Shown one piece after another: positions 8,324 through 19,677 of a DNA stretch of 64,000 bases. The stretch spans positions 186,001 through 250,000 of the forward strand of contig NZ_JAHLQJ010000005.1 of assembly GCF_018919145.1 (NCBI RefSeq), written 5' to 3'. The translations under genes and the position numbers were made by a program. The notes under the pieces were generated by a model. It did no database searches and was not told the DNA's origin. It worked only from the letters and a program-made list of their open reading frames with translations. Source of the DNA: Paenibacillus brevis. Its GTDB lineage: Bacteria > Bacillota > Bacilli > Paenibacillales > Paenibacillaceae. How positions within the stretch are numbered: position 1 is the first letter of the stretch; each line of letters opens with the position of its first letter.

Positions 8324-9181
8324 CTACTCCTTAACGCCCCCAAGCGCAACGCCTGCGATAATATACCGGGACAGCAGGAAATAAACCACGAATAGCGGCA
8401 AGGCCGTCAGGGCCAGCCCCATGTAGATCGAGCCGAATTCTGTCTTGTAAATATCGCCGCGCAGCAAGCTTACCATGATCGGCATGGTATATTTTTCCTT
8501 CTGAGTTAAGAGAATCAATGGCATGAACAGGTTGTTCCAGTTCGCTACAAAGGCAAAGATCGCCTGCGTTGCGACCGCCGGCATCATCAATGGCAGAATG
8601 ATCCGGTTAAACGTCTTGAACTCGCTGGAGCCGTCCACCCGGGATGCCTCCACGATCTCCAATGACAGTGTAGCCAACAGGTATTGCCGCATGAAGAACA
8701 CAACCGCCGGAGCCGCAATGGCGGGCAGGATCAGCGGAAGAAAGCTGTTCGTCCAGCCCAGTTTGTACATGAATTGATAGAAGCCGATCGCGCTGGCCTG
8801 GGAAGGAATCATCATGACGCACATGATGAACGTAAAGAACGGCTTGCGCAGCTTCCAGTCATAGGTCACCAATCCGTAAGCGGCCAGTGACGAGAAATAT
8901 ACCGTCAGAATGGTTGCCGAACCCGAGATAACGAAAGAATTCATAAAGCCTTGAATCGGATCAAAGCTCTTATCAAGCAGCACCTGAAGGTTATTCATAA
9001 AATGAGTCGAAGGCAGCAGGGAGAGACCGCTTTGAATTTCTGCCGTGGATCGCGTAGCGTTGACGAACATAATCCAGAACGGGAGAATACTGAGGAGCGA
9101 CAGCAGGATACAGATGATATAGATGATCGTCCGGCTGAATTTCAGGCCGAAGGCTCCTCCGCTTTTCAGTTGTTTATCCAT
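8324..9181 (-). CDS. Carbohydrate ABC transporter permease (MalG-type)
   Basis: This 285-residue membrane protein has about six helices and the binding-protein-dependent permease signature EASRVDG...FNRIILP at about residues 180-200, the EAA loop that docks the ATPase. The C-terminal VALGGVKE resembles the VALGAVKG-type ends of MalG/LacG proteins. The start ATG has GAGAGGTG upstream, inside the end of the preceding permease gene, with three bases between the genes. It forms an importer with the permease at 9185 and the binding protein at 10222. No ATPase gene is present, so a shared MsmX-type ATPase is expected. Confidence 0.93.
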   Translation of the reverse strand: MDKQLKSGGAFGLKFSRTIIYIICILLSLLSILPFWIMFVNATRSTAEIQSGLSLLPSTHFMNNLQVLLDKSFDPIQGFMNSFVISGSATILTVYFSSLAAYGLVTYDWKLRKPFFTFIMCVMMIPSQASAIGFYQFMYKLGWTNSFLPLILPAIAAPAVVFFMRQYLLATLSLEIVEASRVDGSSEFKTFNRIILPLMMPAVATQAIFAFVANWNNLFMPLILLTQKEKYTMPIMVSLLRGDIYKTEFGSIYMGLALTALPLFVVYFLLSRYIIAGVALGGVKE

Positions 9182-9184
9182 GTG

Positions 9185-10159
9185 TTACACCTCTCTCTCG
9201 ACTGCTGTTGCTTTAAGCGATTTTTTGTATAGTTTTTCCGCTTTCTTTACTTTCGCCGCATCGCGGTCCCGCATCACGTAGAACAGAACAGCAGAGAGCG
9301 CTGCAGCAATCAGGAACAGGATCATACTTGCCGCTGCTGCGCGGTTGTACAGGTAACTTCCCTTGAAGGCTTGCCCGTAGATGAACATCGACGTTGTCAA
9401 TGTGGCATCATCCGGTCCGCCCAGAAGGAACAGCTGCGGAATATCGAACATGGTCAGACCGCCGATCATCGACGTAATCAGGGTAAACAGCAGGATCGTG
9501 CGAAGACTCGGCAATGTAATCCGGAAGAAGGTCTGCCATCCGTTGGCTCCGTCGATCGCCGCGGATTCGAAAAGTGCCGGGTTAATCCCCATCACGCCTG
9601 CAACAAGAATGATCATGGTATTGCCATACCACATCCAGAATTGGATGAACGCCACGATTCCCCGTGCGGTCGTCTTATCCTGGAGAAAGAAGATCGGTCC
9701 GTCAGACAATCCCAGCATTTGAATTAAACTGTTGATTGGCCCCATCGGATAGGCGAACATTGTGCTGAACAGAATGGCGATTGTACTGGCCGTAATAATG
9801 TTCGGCATATATAACAGTACCTTGAACGCGCCTTGCCCCCTGATATTTAGCCGCTTGTTCGTGAACCATGCCGTAAGCAGCAGCGCGAGTGTAATCTGAG
9901 GAACGAAGTTGACGATCCAGAGGAGCCCCGTGTTTAACAGGGACTTTTTAAAGGACGCATTTTCAAAGATAAGATCCTTGAAATTTTGAAACGGGTTATC
10001 CAGAATATGAATCGGCTTTGGAATAAGTCCCTTCATATCGGTAAACCCGATGACTGCGGTATATAGGATTGGGTATAACGAAAAAATCAAAAATGCCAAG
10101 ACGAACGGAAAGGTAAAAATATAGCCGTACTTCGAGTAGTTCACACCTTTGCGGCGCAT
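9185..10159 (-). CDS. Sugar ABC transporter permease (MalF-type)
   Basis: This 324-residue protein has about six or seven predicted membrane helices and the EAA-loop motif ESAAIDGANGWQTFFRITLP. The N-terminal run FTFPFVLAFLIFSLYPILYT is typical of the first permease of CUT1 importers. It lies between the binding-protein and MalG-type genes in one operon. An intercistronic hairpin at 10187-10208 separates it from the binding-protein gene and may lower its expression. The charged C-terminal tail (KVKKAEKLYKKSLKA) is longer than usual. The substrate is probably an alpha-glucoside, judged from the GH13 gene. Confidence 0.92.
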   Translation of the reverse strand: MRRKGVNYSKYGYIFTFPFVLAFLIFSLYPILYTAVIGFTDMKGLIPKPIHILDNPFQNFKDLIFENASFKKSLLNTGLLWIVNFVPQITLALLLTAWFTNKRLNIRGQGAFKVLLYMPNIITASTIAILFSTMFAYPMGPINSLIQMLGLSDGPIFFLQDKTTARGIVAFIQFWMWYGNTMIILVAGVMGINPALFESAAIDGANGWQTFFRITLPSLRTILLFTLITSMIGGLTMFDIPQLFLLGGPDDATLTTSMFIYGQAFKGSYLYNRAAAASMILFLIAAALSAVLFYVMRDRDAAKVKKAEKLYKKSLKATAVEREV

Positions 10160-10186
10160 GCTCTCACCCCAATTGTTGATATGAAG

Positions 10187-10208
10187 AGGCGGGGTTGCTC
10201 CCCCGCCC
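10187..10208. terminator. Intercistronic GC hairpin after the binding-protein gene
   Basis: GGCGGGG at 10188-10194 pairs with CCCCGCC at 10201-10207 around a six-base loop. It is located between the solute-binding-protein stop and the first permease start, without a long T run. It is likely a partial terminator or an mRNA-stabilising stem that keeps the binding protein in excess. Confidence 0.55.
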
Positions 10209-10221
10209 CTTCTATTCTTAA

Positions 10222-11634
10222 TTATTCGCTGCCAATATCAAGCTGGTCCTTGACCTGCTGCTTGAAGGTAGCAATCGCATCATCGCGGCTCTTGTTGCCT
10301 GCGGTGTACTCGCGTACCTGATCCCGCCACAATCTGTTGATCGTCTCATCATATTGCGTCAGGTTCTTACCGGAAGCGTTCGCATTGGCCGGTACGAAAA
10401 TATCGAACATATTTTGTCCGCCGAGCAGCGGAACCTCACCATTGGAATTGCTCATCACCACGGAGGAGGCAACACTGTCCTTCGTGCCTTGCTCGCCATC
10501 CTTCATCGTTCCGTTTGCCCAGAAGTATTGAAGGCCAGTCTCGGAGGAATCAAGCGTTACCCAGTTGATGAAGTCGGCAACCGCCTGCTTCTTGGCTTCG
10601 TCCTTCGTTACGTCTTTATGGGCGAGAAGCCAGGTACCGCCCCAGAAGAAGCCTGTCGGCGGCTCGGTAACAGCCCAGTCACCATCCGTGTCTTTTACTT
10701 GACCGTTCATAACATAGTTAATCAGCCATGCCGGACCGAAGAATCCGAAGATCGGTTGGGCACCCGACCCGGACATATCCGCATACCAAGCTTCCGTCCA
10801 GTCTTGCGTATCGTTATGGTAGCCGTTATCCTTCAACTTCTTGGAGAGATCAAGGAACTCTTCGCGCTTCGGATCAATATGAAGCTTACCGTCAACGATC
10901 CAGCCTTTCTCCGAACTGTTCTCGATGGCATGCCAGATATCGCCGTCACCGGATACAATGCCGTAGCCTTTGGCTTTCAGCATGGCGGCTGCTTCGTAGA
11001 ACTTTTCCCAGCCTGGACCAATTTCGCTCTTTATCGTAGCAGGATCATCCGTACCGAACACATCCTGGGCAATCGAGCGGCGATAGATAAAGGCTCCGCC
11101 AGTCGCCTGGTAGCCGAGGCCTTTCAATTGACCGTCTTTGCTGCCGATATCCACGGAATACTGTGCGATGCCTGCATCCTTCACTTTTTGGTCATCCAGA
11201 CCAAGGTCCGCATAGTTCGCGGCATAGTCGGATGCATCGCCCTGGGTATACTTCAGGACGAATGCGGCTTCAGCTGCGTAAATGTCCGGAGCATCCTTGC
11301 CGCCAGCAGCAAGCGCCTGGTCAAGAGCCGGTTGATAAGCACCGTCCGTTGTTGCAATGATCGTAGTCTTGAACTCTACATTCGCTTCCGGATGGACTTC
11401 CAAATATTTTGTCGTCATGTTCGGAATTTCGTCTGTAAAGCTCCAGAGATTAATGGTAACCTTCTCGCCGCTCGTGTTGGACGGCGTCTCGGCCGCGTTG
11501 TTCGTCGATGGGGCTGGAGTGGAATTCGAGCCGGACGAGCTGGAGTTGTCTCCGCACGCCGCAAGCAGCGATGTCATCATGAGAATTGCTGAAATTCCGG
11601 CTATTACACGTTTCATACCTTTCATACGTTTCAT
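10222..11634 (-). CDS. Sugar ABC transporter substrate-binding lipoprotein
   Basis: This is a protein of about 470 residues. A basic start (MKRMKGMKR) and hydrophobic stretch lead to a lipobox LAAC with the lipidated Cys at 27, followed by a Ser/Asn/Pro-rich linker, so it is anchored outside the membrane. The rest resembles family 1 extracellular solute-binding proteins (for example APDIYAAEAAFVLKY and GYGIVSGDGD). Start 11634 is chosen because GGGAGG lies upstream; longer in-frame starts have none. It is the first gene of the operon with two permeases and an alpha-glucosidase, so an alpha-linked oligosaccharide ligand is likely. Confidence 0.92.
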   Translation of the reverse strand: MKRMKGMKRVIAGISAILMMTSLLAACGDNSSSSGSNSTPAPSTNNAAETPSNTSGEKVTINLWSFTDEIPNMTTKYLEVHPEANVEFKTTIIATTDGAYQPALDQALAAGGKDAPDIYAAEAAFVLKYTQGDASDYAANYADLGLDDQKVKDAGIAQYSVDIGSKDGQLKGLGYQATGGAFIYRRSIAQDVFGTDDPATIKSEIGPGWEKFYEAAAMLKAKGYGIVSGDGDIWHAIENSSEKGWIVDGKLHIDPKREEFLDLSKKLKDNGYHNDTQDWTEAWYADMSGSGAQPIFGFFGPAWLINYVMNGQVKDTDGDWAVTEPPTGFFWGGTWLLAHKDVTKDEAKKQAVADFINWVTLDSSETGLQYFWANGTMKDGEQGTKDSVASSVVMSNSNGEVPLLGGQNMFDIFVPANANASGKNLTQYDETINRLWRDQVREYTAGNKSRDDAIATFKQQVKDQLDIGSE

Positions 11635-11671
11635 ACTTTGCCTCCCCCTATTTATTGAATCTTCGGTTTTT

Positions 11672-11685
11672 TGTAACCGCATACA
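11672..11685. promoter_or_regulatory. Possible degenerate cre site
   Basis: TGTAACCGCATACA matches the CcpA cre pattern TGNNANCGNTNNCA at all fixed positions but one. It is located 38 bp upstream of the binding-protein start. Weak evidence, from the pattern alone. Confidence 0.3.
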
Positions 11686-11769
11686 TATTATAAATCCGGT
11701 AATATGCAGGCATAAGGAGACAGGTATTGGATATAATTCTACTTTTATTAGATTGTGAGCGAGGCGAAA

Positions 11770-11967
11770 ATTTTAATGCAGAATGTCACTATAATTGCTG
11801 ATGCGAGGGCTCGTGCGGCGATTTTAATGCAGAATGTCACTATAATTGCTGATGGGAGGGCTCGTGCGGCGATTTTAATGCAGAATGTCACTATAATTGC
11901 CGATGGGAGGGCTCGTGCGGCGATTTTAATGCAGAATGTCACTAAAATTACTGATGTGGGTGACTAA
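11770..11967. repeat. 51-bp tandem repeat, three full copies plus a partial copy
   Basis: The phrase ATTTTAATGCAGAATGTCAC recurs at 11770, 11821, 11872 and 11923 with an exact 51-bp period; the fourth copy is degenerate and incomplete. Because 51 is a multiple of three, open frames run through it on both strands. On the plus strand the 17-residue unit AILMQNVTIIADGRARA repeats from a GTG at 11755. No ribosome site precedes that GTG, so I do not call a gene. The 575-bp gap between 11634 and 12210 otherwise holds only the possible cre site and the hairpin at 12056-12097. Confidence 0.95.
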
Positions 11968-12055
11968 AAAGCTTCGAGGCTTGCCAAAAGTAAGTTTGGA
12001 GGTCGGTTGGCTTTCACTCGCTCATAATTTAATCAAAAAAGCCGCGGTGGACGCA

Positions 12056-12097
12056 AGAAACCAAGGGGACTAAGCATGAGAAATCCCCTTGGTTTCT
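12056..12097. terminator. 14-bp perfect hairpin downstream of the first beta-galactosidase
   Basis: AGAAACCAAGGGGA at 12056-12069 pairs perfectly with TCCCCTTGGTTTCT at 12084-12097. It is located 113 bp past the beta-galactosidase stop. Long T runs are missing on both sides, so termination is likely but not certain. Confidence 0.6.
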
Positions 12098-12209
12098 ATA
12101 TGTTTATATGAATATCAGTCTATTTCGTTATTAAGGATGACTGAATTTTACTTTTGAGACACCCTCTTCTCGATGAAAGAAAGCTGCTCAATACATGAAT
12201 CATGGCCTG

Positions 12210-15323
<3,114 letters not shown>

Positions 15324-15394
15324 TCACACTCCTTGTTCTATTTGGTGTTGATTCAATGTCCCACATCCTAATAATATAAGGGTATAGCGTGTCT

Positions 15395-15418
15395 TGAAAT
15401 GTCAGTAATGGTATTTCA
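15395..15418. promoter_or_regulatory. Inverted repeat in the lacZ-araC intergenic region
   Basis: TGAAAT at 15395-15400 and ATTTCA at 15413-15418 form an inverted repeat with a 12-bp spacer, within the 133 bp between the divergent start codons. Placement suits regulation by the AraC-type protein, although AraC proteins more often use direct repeats. Confidence 0.35.
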
Positions 15419-15447
15419 TTTATCCATTTTGGTAGGAGTGGTTCTCA

Positions 15448-16308
15448 GTGAATTACGAAGAGATCAAGGAAAACGATGTCGTCTACCGGTGCATCGGCGA
15501 CAATTTTGATCAAGGCATTTTATCCTGCGGCTTTATGCGAAAAAGAACCGCCGAACGCTCTCAGTATGATTTCAAAATCGGGTACTATAGCTGTGTTTTG
15601 ATCCTGCAAGGAAGCGGACGTTACCTATCCGAGGACGGCACAGTGACGCCCATGCAAGCCGGCGATCTGGTCCAACGGTTCCCCGAGCGGTTGCACTCCA
15701 CCGAAATCGAACCGGATGGGACCTGGATTGAGTTCTACATCAGCGTCGGGCATCCTGTGTACGACTACTTGACATCGTTGGGACTTCTCAGGACCGACAA
15801 AGAGGTACAAGTGACAACACAGCATCCTGGCGATGTTGTTCAGGATTTCGCAGGGTTGCTTAACTCCCTTAAGGAGGCAACCGAGGCAAGCCTCCCCTAT
15901 CTTCTAATGAGGGCCCAGGAGCTCCTGATCCGGCTGCATGGCAGCGTCCAAAGTCCGCCAAGCGATCCCCATGAAGCGATAATAGCTAAGGCCTGCCAGC
16001 TCATTAGCGGGTCTAACGATATCCATTTCGAGATGAAAGAAGCAGCAGCCGTACTGAATATGGGTTACGAAAATTTCAGGAAGCTGTTCAAGCGGATTAC
16101 GGGGATCTCCCCCCAGCGCTACCACACCGGGCAACTGATGAAGCAGGCCAAAATGATGCTGCTCTCCGGGCTCACCATTAAGCATGTTGCCTTAAGTCTG
16201 GGCTATGGCGATATTTATTCCTTTACGAAGCAATTCACGAAGTCGGAGGGGATGCCGCCGGGACGGTATGTGCGCAGCCGTCAGCGGGACAATACAAAAC
16301 GGCCTTAG
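15448..16308 (+). CDS. AraC-family regulator with N-terminal cupin-like sensor
   Basis: This 286-residue protein has a cupin-type AraC_binding domain (GYYSCVLILQGSGRYLSEDG, then MQAGDLVQRFPERLHSTEI) and a C-terminal double HTH at about 180-285, with LNMGYENFRKLFKRITGISP and ALSLGYGDIYSFTKQFTKSEG. It begins at a GTG with TAGGAG upstream. It probably senses a sugar and activates the divergent beta-galactosidase and perhaps the convergent ABC operon ending at 16393. The ligand is not readable from the sequence. Confidence 0.92.
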   Translation: MNYEEIKENDVVYRCIGDNFDQGILSCGFMRKRTAERSQYDFKIGYYSCVLILQGSGRYLSEDGTVTPMQAGDLVQRFPERLHSTEIEPDGTWIEFYISVGHPVYDYLTSLGLLRTDKEVQVTTQHPGDVVQDFAGLLNSLKEATEASLPYLLMRAQELLIRLHGSVQSPPSDPHEAIIAKACQLISGSNDIHFEMKEAAAVLNMGYENFRKLFKRITGISPQRYHTGQLMKQAKMMLLSGLTIKHVALSLGYGDIYSFTKQFTKSEGMPPGRYVRSRQRDNTKRP

Positions 16309-16392
16309 TCCAACATGAGGGACCAAGGCCGCTGTTCAAATAAATGATGCTGCTGTGCGAGCAATTGAAGCTCCTGCTCCATAGGCTGGCAA

Positions 16393-17256
16393 TCAGCCTT
16401 TTACGGCGCCTTCAATCATCCCTGCGATTAATTGCTTCTGGAAGATCAGGACGATAATCAGCAGCGGTACGACACTGATCACCGAACCGGCCATAATCAG
16501 ATGATATGGCGTATTGTTGCTGTCCTCCAGCGCTTTAAGCGCAACGGACAAGGTCATGTTCTCCTGGGAACGGAGAATGACCGAGGGCCACAGAAAGTTA
16601 TTCCATTGCTTGACGAACAAGATAATCCCCAATCCGGCAAAACCGGATTTCAGGTTAGGCAATACGATCCGCCGGAATAGCTTAAATTCGGTGCAGCCGT
16701 CAATGCGGGCCGCCTCCAACATCTCTTCCGGAAGCGCCGAACAGTACTGGCGCATAAAGAAGATGCCAAATGCGTTCGCTAAATCCGGCAGGATGACGCC
16801 CCAAATATTATCAATAAGGCCCATTCCTTTATATATGGAGAACAAAGGAACCATGGTCGCTTCATGCGGGATCATGAGGGAAGCCAGGACCATAATGAAC
16901 AGGAAGTTCTTCCCCTTGAAATGATATTTGGCAAATGCGAAACCGGCCAAGCTGCAGAAAACGAGGGCAACTACCGTAGAAGTGGTTGCGAGCAGGAAGC
17001 TGTTCCAGGTTATGATGCCGAACTTGCGGTTAACAAATAGCTCAGTGAAGTTCTCCCAATGAAATACCTTGGGTACCCACATCGGCGGATTGACGAAAAT
17101 CTCGCTGATATCCTTGAGCGAAGAGCTGAATAGCCAGAACAAGGGAAACATGGTCGCAAGAGAGACCAGGGTCATGATGATAAAGGTAGTTACGGACAGG
17201 ATTCCGCGCTTCCCCTCGTGATGCTTCACATGCTGCAATTTCATCGCTTTTTCCAT
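16393..17256 (-). CDS. Carbohydrate ABC transporter permease (MalG-type)
   Basis: This 287-residue protein has about six membrane helices and the EAA-loop motif EAARIDGCTEFKLFRRIVLP; it ends in MIEGAVKG, as MalG-type permeases do. TAGGAGGTG precedes the start, and 14 bp separate it from the upstream permease. With the genes at 17271 and 18185 it makes a CUT1 importer located between two beta-galactosidase genes, so a beta-galactoside is the likely cargo. No ATPase gene is present. Confidence 0.93.
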   Translation of the reverse strand: MEKAMKLQHVKHHEGKRGILSVTTFIIMTLVSLATMFPLFWLFSSSLKDISEIFVNPPMWVPKVFHWENFTELFVNRKFGIITWNSFLLATTSTVVALVFCSLAGFAFAKYHFKGKNFLFIMVLASLMIPHEATMVPLFSIYKGMGLIDNIWGVILPDLANAFGIFFMRQYCSALPEEMLEAARIDGCTEFKLFRRIVLPNLKSGFAGLGIILFVKQWNNFLWPSVILRSQENMTLSVALKALEDSNNTPYHLIMAGSVISVVPLLIIVLIFQKQLIAGMIEGAVKG

Positions 17257-17270
17257 CTCACTCCCACCTC

Positions 17271-18152
17271 CTATTCCTTATCATCGAATACGCGCATCTG
17301 GATTAACGAGATTGTCATCATCAGAATAAAGAAGCAGACGGCAATCGACGACGCGTAACCGAAGTTAAAGTTTTGGAAGCTTTCCGTATACAGCATCAGA
17401 ACGGGAGTTAAGGTAGAATTGAGCGGTCCGCCCTGTGTCAAAATGAACGGCTCTGTGAACAAGGAAAAGGTTCCAATGGTGGACAGTACCGTGCAGAACA
17501 ACAGCATTTTTTTCACCAGCGGAATTGTTATGAAGAAGAAACTTTTAATCTTTGTCGCCCCATCCACGTAAGCCGCCTCGTAAAGATCCTTTGAAATATT
17601 TTGCAATCCCGTCATTAATAGCAGCATATTGTAGCCAAGCCAACGGTAGAGCACCATGATCGACACCGAGATTCTGGCCCACCATGGTGATTCAAGCCAT
17701 GGAATCGGATTATCAATGAGTCCGATATTTCGAAGCACACTGTTGAAGAGCCCATTTTGCGTGTTCAATAACAGAACGAACACGAAGGATACCGCTACGA
17801 CGGATACAAAATTCGGAACAAACAAGGCCATCCGGAAAAAGCCCTTGCCTACCATCCAGTTAGAATTCAGCATCGATGCAAATATAAGTCCGAGGAACAG
17901 CATCAAGGGCACATACATTAAAAAGATGATCGAGCTGTTCCACAAGGATAACCAGAAATTTTTGTCCCCGAACAATTGGACATAATTCTCAAAGCCTATG
18001 AACGTCTTCTCGCCTGACCCATTCCAGTCCGTAAAGCTGATGTAGATAGAATAAAGAATGGGATAAAGGGAGAAGACGAAGAACAGGATGAAATAAGGCG
18101 AGATGTAAATATAGGGAGCTATTTTCAACTGCTTATTTAATCTGGATGTCAT
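17271..18152 (-). CDS. Sugar ABC transporter permease (MalF-type)
   Basis: This 293-residue protein has six predicted helices, beginning with APYIYISPYFILFFVFSLYP as in LacF/UgpA-type permeases. The EAA-loop region reads EAAYVDGATKIKSFFFITIP. It is the middle gene of a binding protein - permease - permease operon. The binding-protein gene ends 32 bp upstream with no hairpin between, unlike the two other importer operons in this window. Confidence 0.92.
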   Translation of the reverse strand: MTSRLNKQLKIAPYIYISPYFILFFVFSLYPILYSIYISFTDWNGSGEKTFIGFENYVQLFGDKNFWLSLWNSSIIFLMYVPLMLFLGLIFASMLNSNWMVGKGFFRMALFVPNFVSVVAVSFVFVLLLNTQNGLFNSVLRNIGLIDNPIPWLESPWWARISVSIMVLYRWLGYNMLLLMTGLQNISKDLYEAAYVDGATKIKSFFFITIPLVKKMLLFCTVLSTIGTFSLFTEPFILTQGGPLNSTLTPVLMLYTESFQNFNFGYASSIAVCFFILMMTISLIQMRVFDDKE

Positions 18153-18184
18153 ATCGTCCCCTCCAATCCTATCAGAAATATGCG

Positions 18185-19510
18185 CTATTCTCTTTTTGTT
18201 TTACTGCGAAGCTCGTCCGCCATTTCCTTCAATGCCTGCTCGAGGCTTGAATTGTTAAGGAATACCTTGGCCCATACATCGGTCATCAGCTTGTTAGCCA
18301 TAGGGAAATCGGAAGTATAGGCGAGCGGGTAGGTGTTTGCCAAGGAATCGGCATAAACCTTACGGATCGCTTGGTTGTTAAAGTAGGTTGAAGGCTCATC
18401 AATAGCCGGGTTATTATCGATCATCATGGCCGGGAACAAGCCTGCGTCGGACATCATTTTTACCTGATTCTCTTCACTGCCCAGCATAAATTCGATGAAC
18501 TGCCATGCTTCTTCCGGATGCTTGGAATTTTTGTTAATAGCCAGGTTGGAGCCGCCTTGGTTAGCGCCCGAATACTTGTCGTCCTTTGACCACTTCGGCA
18601 TCATGGCTACGGACCATTTTCCGCTATCGGCCGGAGAATATTGATTTTCGATAATGGCATCATGCCACGATCCGCCCACCACGGTTGCAACCTGTCCGTC
18701 ACGGATTCCGTTGCCCCATTGGTCCGTATTGGCGCGGGCATCGTACACGAGATTTTCCTGTTGCATCTTAATCAAGTAATCCGCGATTTCTTGAATTTCC
18801 GGAGAATCCACAGCTACCTTCCCTTGGTCGTCAAAATACCACAGCCCGCGCTGCCACATCATGGATTCAAATACCCGGTTGCTGGAGTTGGTTTTGGAGT
18901 CCCCGTACATGAATGCGCCGGTTTTTTCCTTCACCAGCTTCGCAGCCTCATAATAATCTTCCCAGGTCTGGATTTTCTGGGATACCTCAACCGGATCGGT
19001 TGGGAGTCCTGCCTGAGCAAACAGGTCGTTCCGGTAAAACATGACGACCGGACCACTATCCCATGGCATAGCGTAGGTCTTGCCGTCCTTCGTCGCATCC
19101 TCCCACTTGTAGGGGCTCATCTTGTCTTTGTAAGGCGCTACTTTATCCGTAATATCCAGCAAGGAATCGATCTGTACAATTTGCGCCAGGTTGGTGGATT
19201 CTACAGTAATGATATCCGGCACGGCATCTTCCGTGTTCGAGGTGATCAAGTATTTGGAATACAAATCCGTGGATTTCATATTCTGAAATTCAACCTCAAT
19301 GTTCGGATATTTCGCCTGAAATGCTTCCATGTTCAAGTCAAGTCCATCTTTTGCCGTTTCCCAGGTCCACACAACCAGCTTGACCTTCTCGTCGCCCTTG
19401 CCCTGTCCCGCAGCCGATGAATTGTTGTTCTTATTGCCTGAGCAGGCCGTAGCCAGCAAAGAAATCATTAAGCAAGCAATAAGCAAATAGGCTATACTTT
19501 TCTTTCGCAT
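18185..19510 (-). CDS. Sugar ABC transporter substrate-binding lipoprotein
   Basis: This 441-residue secreted lipoprotein starts MRKKSIAYLL, has a hydrophobic signal, and carries its lipobox Cys at 23 (ATAC), followed by a polar linker. The mature part is a family 1 solute-binding protein (VWTWETAKDG, MPWDSGPVVMFYRNDLF, NLAINKNSKHPEEAWQFIEFM). Genes downstream encode the two permeases. The promoter carries a near-consensus cre site at 19568-19581, and the YesMN pair directly upstream in the same direction probably controls the importer. The ligand is probably a beta-galactoside. Confidence 0.93.
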   Translation of the reverse strand: MRKKSIAYLLIACLMISLLATACSGNKNNNSSAAGQGKGDEKVKLVVWTWETAKDGLDLNMEAFQAKYPNIEVEFQNMKSTDLYSKYLITSNTEDAVPDIITVESTNLAQIVQIDSLLDITDKVAPYKDKMSPYKWEDATKDGKTYAMPWDSGPVVMFYRNDLFAQAGLPTDPVEVSQKIQTWEDYYEAAKLVKEKTGAFMYGDSKTNSSNRVFESMMWQRGLWYFDDQGKVAVDSPEIQEIADYLIKMQQENLVYDARANTDQWGNGIRDGQVATVVGGSWHDAIIENQYSPADSGKWSVAMMPKWSKDDKYSGANQGGSNLAINKNSKHPEEAWQFIEFMLGSEENQVKMMSDAGLFPAMMIDNNPAIDEPSTYFNNQAIRKVYADSLANTYPLAYTSDFPMANKLMTDVWAKVFLNNSSLEQALKEMADELRSKTKRE

Positions 19511-19567
19511 TATTTGTAACCCTCCTTAGATGTGTACCGCTTCTTTCACTTAGTATCTTAAAATGTC

Positions 19568-19581
19568 TGAAAGGGCTTTCA
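19568..19581. promoter_or_regulatory. Near-consensus cre (CcpA) site before the importer operon
   Basis: TGAAAGGGCTTTCA differs from the ideal TGAAAGCGCTTTCA at one central base. It lies 58 bp upstream of the binding-protein start, where CcpA binding would repress. A sister site with the same altered centre lies at 25755-25768. Confidence 0.6.
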
Positions 19582-19626
19582 TACTGACATATGTTTTATA
19601 TTAGTGTCCTCTTTTTCGATAAATAA

Positions 19627-19650
19627 AAAAATGCCCGAAAAGGCAGGGCA
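19627..19650 (-). terminator. Terminator of the YesMN operon
   Basis: On the minus strand ATGCCC...GGGCAT forms a short stem followed directly by T7. It is located about 30 bp past the response-regulator stop and separates the two-component operon from the importer operon. Confidence 0.8.
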
Positions 19651-19677
19651 TCGGAGTAGTTTTGTTGGAATCCGGCG

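Noticed and set aside
10354-11592. 412-codon plus-strand frame
   Set aside because: It lies wholly antisense to the binding-protein gene, which has a lipobox, family motifs and a ribosome site. The frame has neither.
11770-11967. CRISPR array
   Set aside because: Repeats are directly contiguous with no unique spacers, and no cas genes are present.
11755-11967. Protein-coding gene of 70 codons with 17-residue repeats
   Set aside because: GTG start has no ribosome site, and the reverse strand is equally open, so the frame follows from the 51-bp period.
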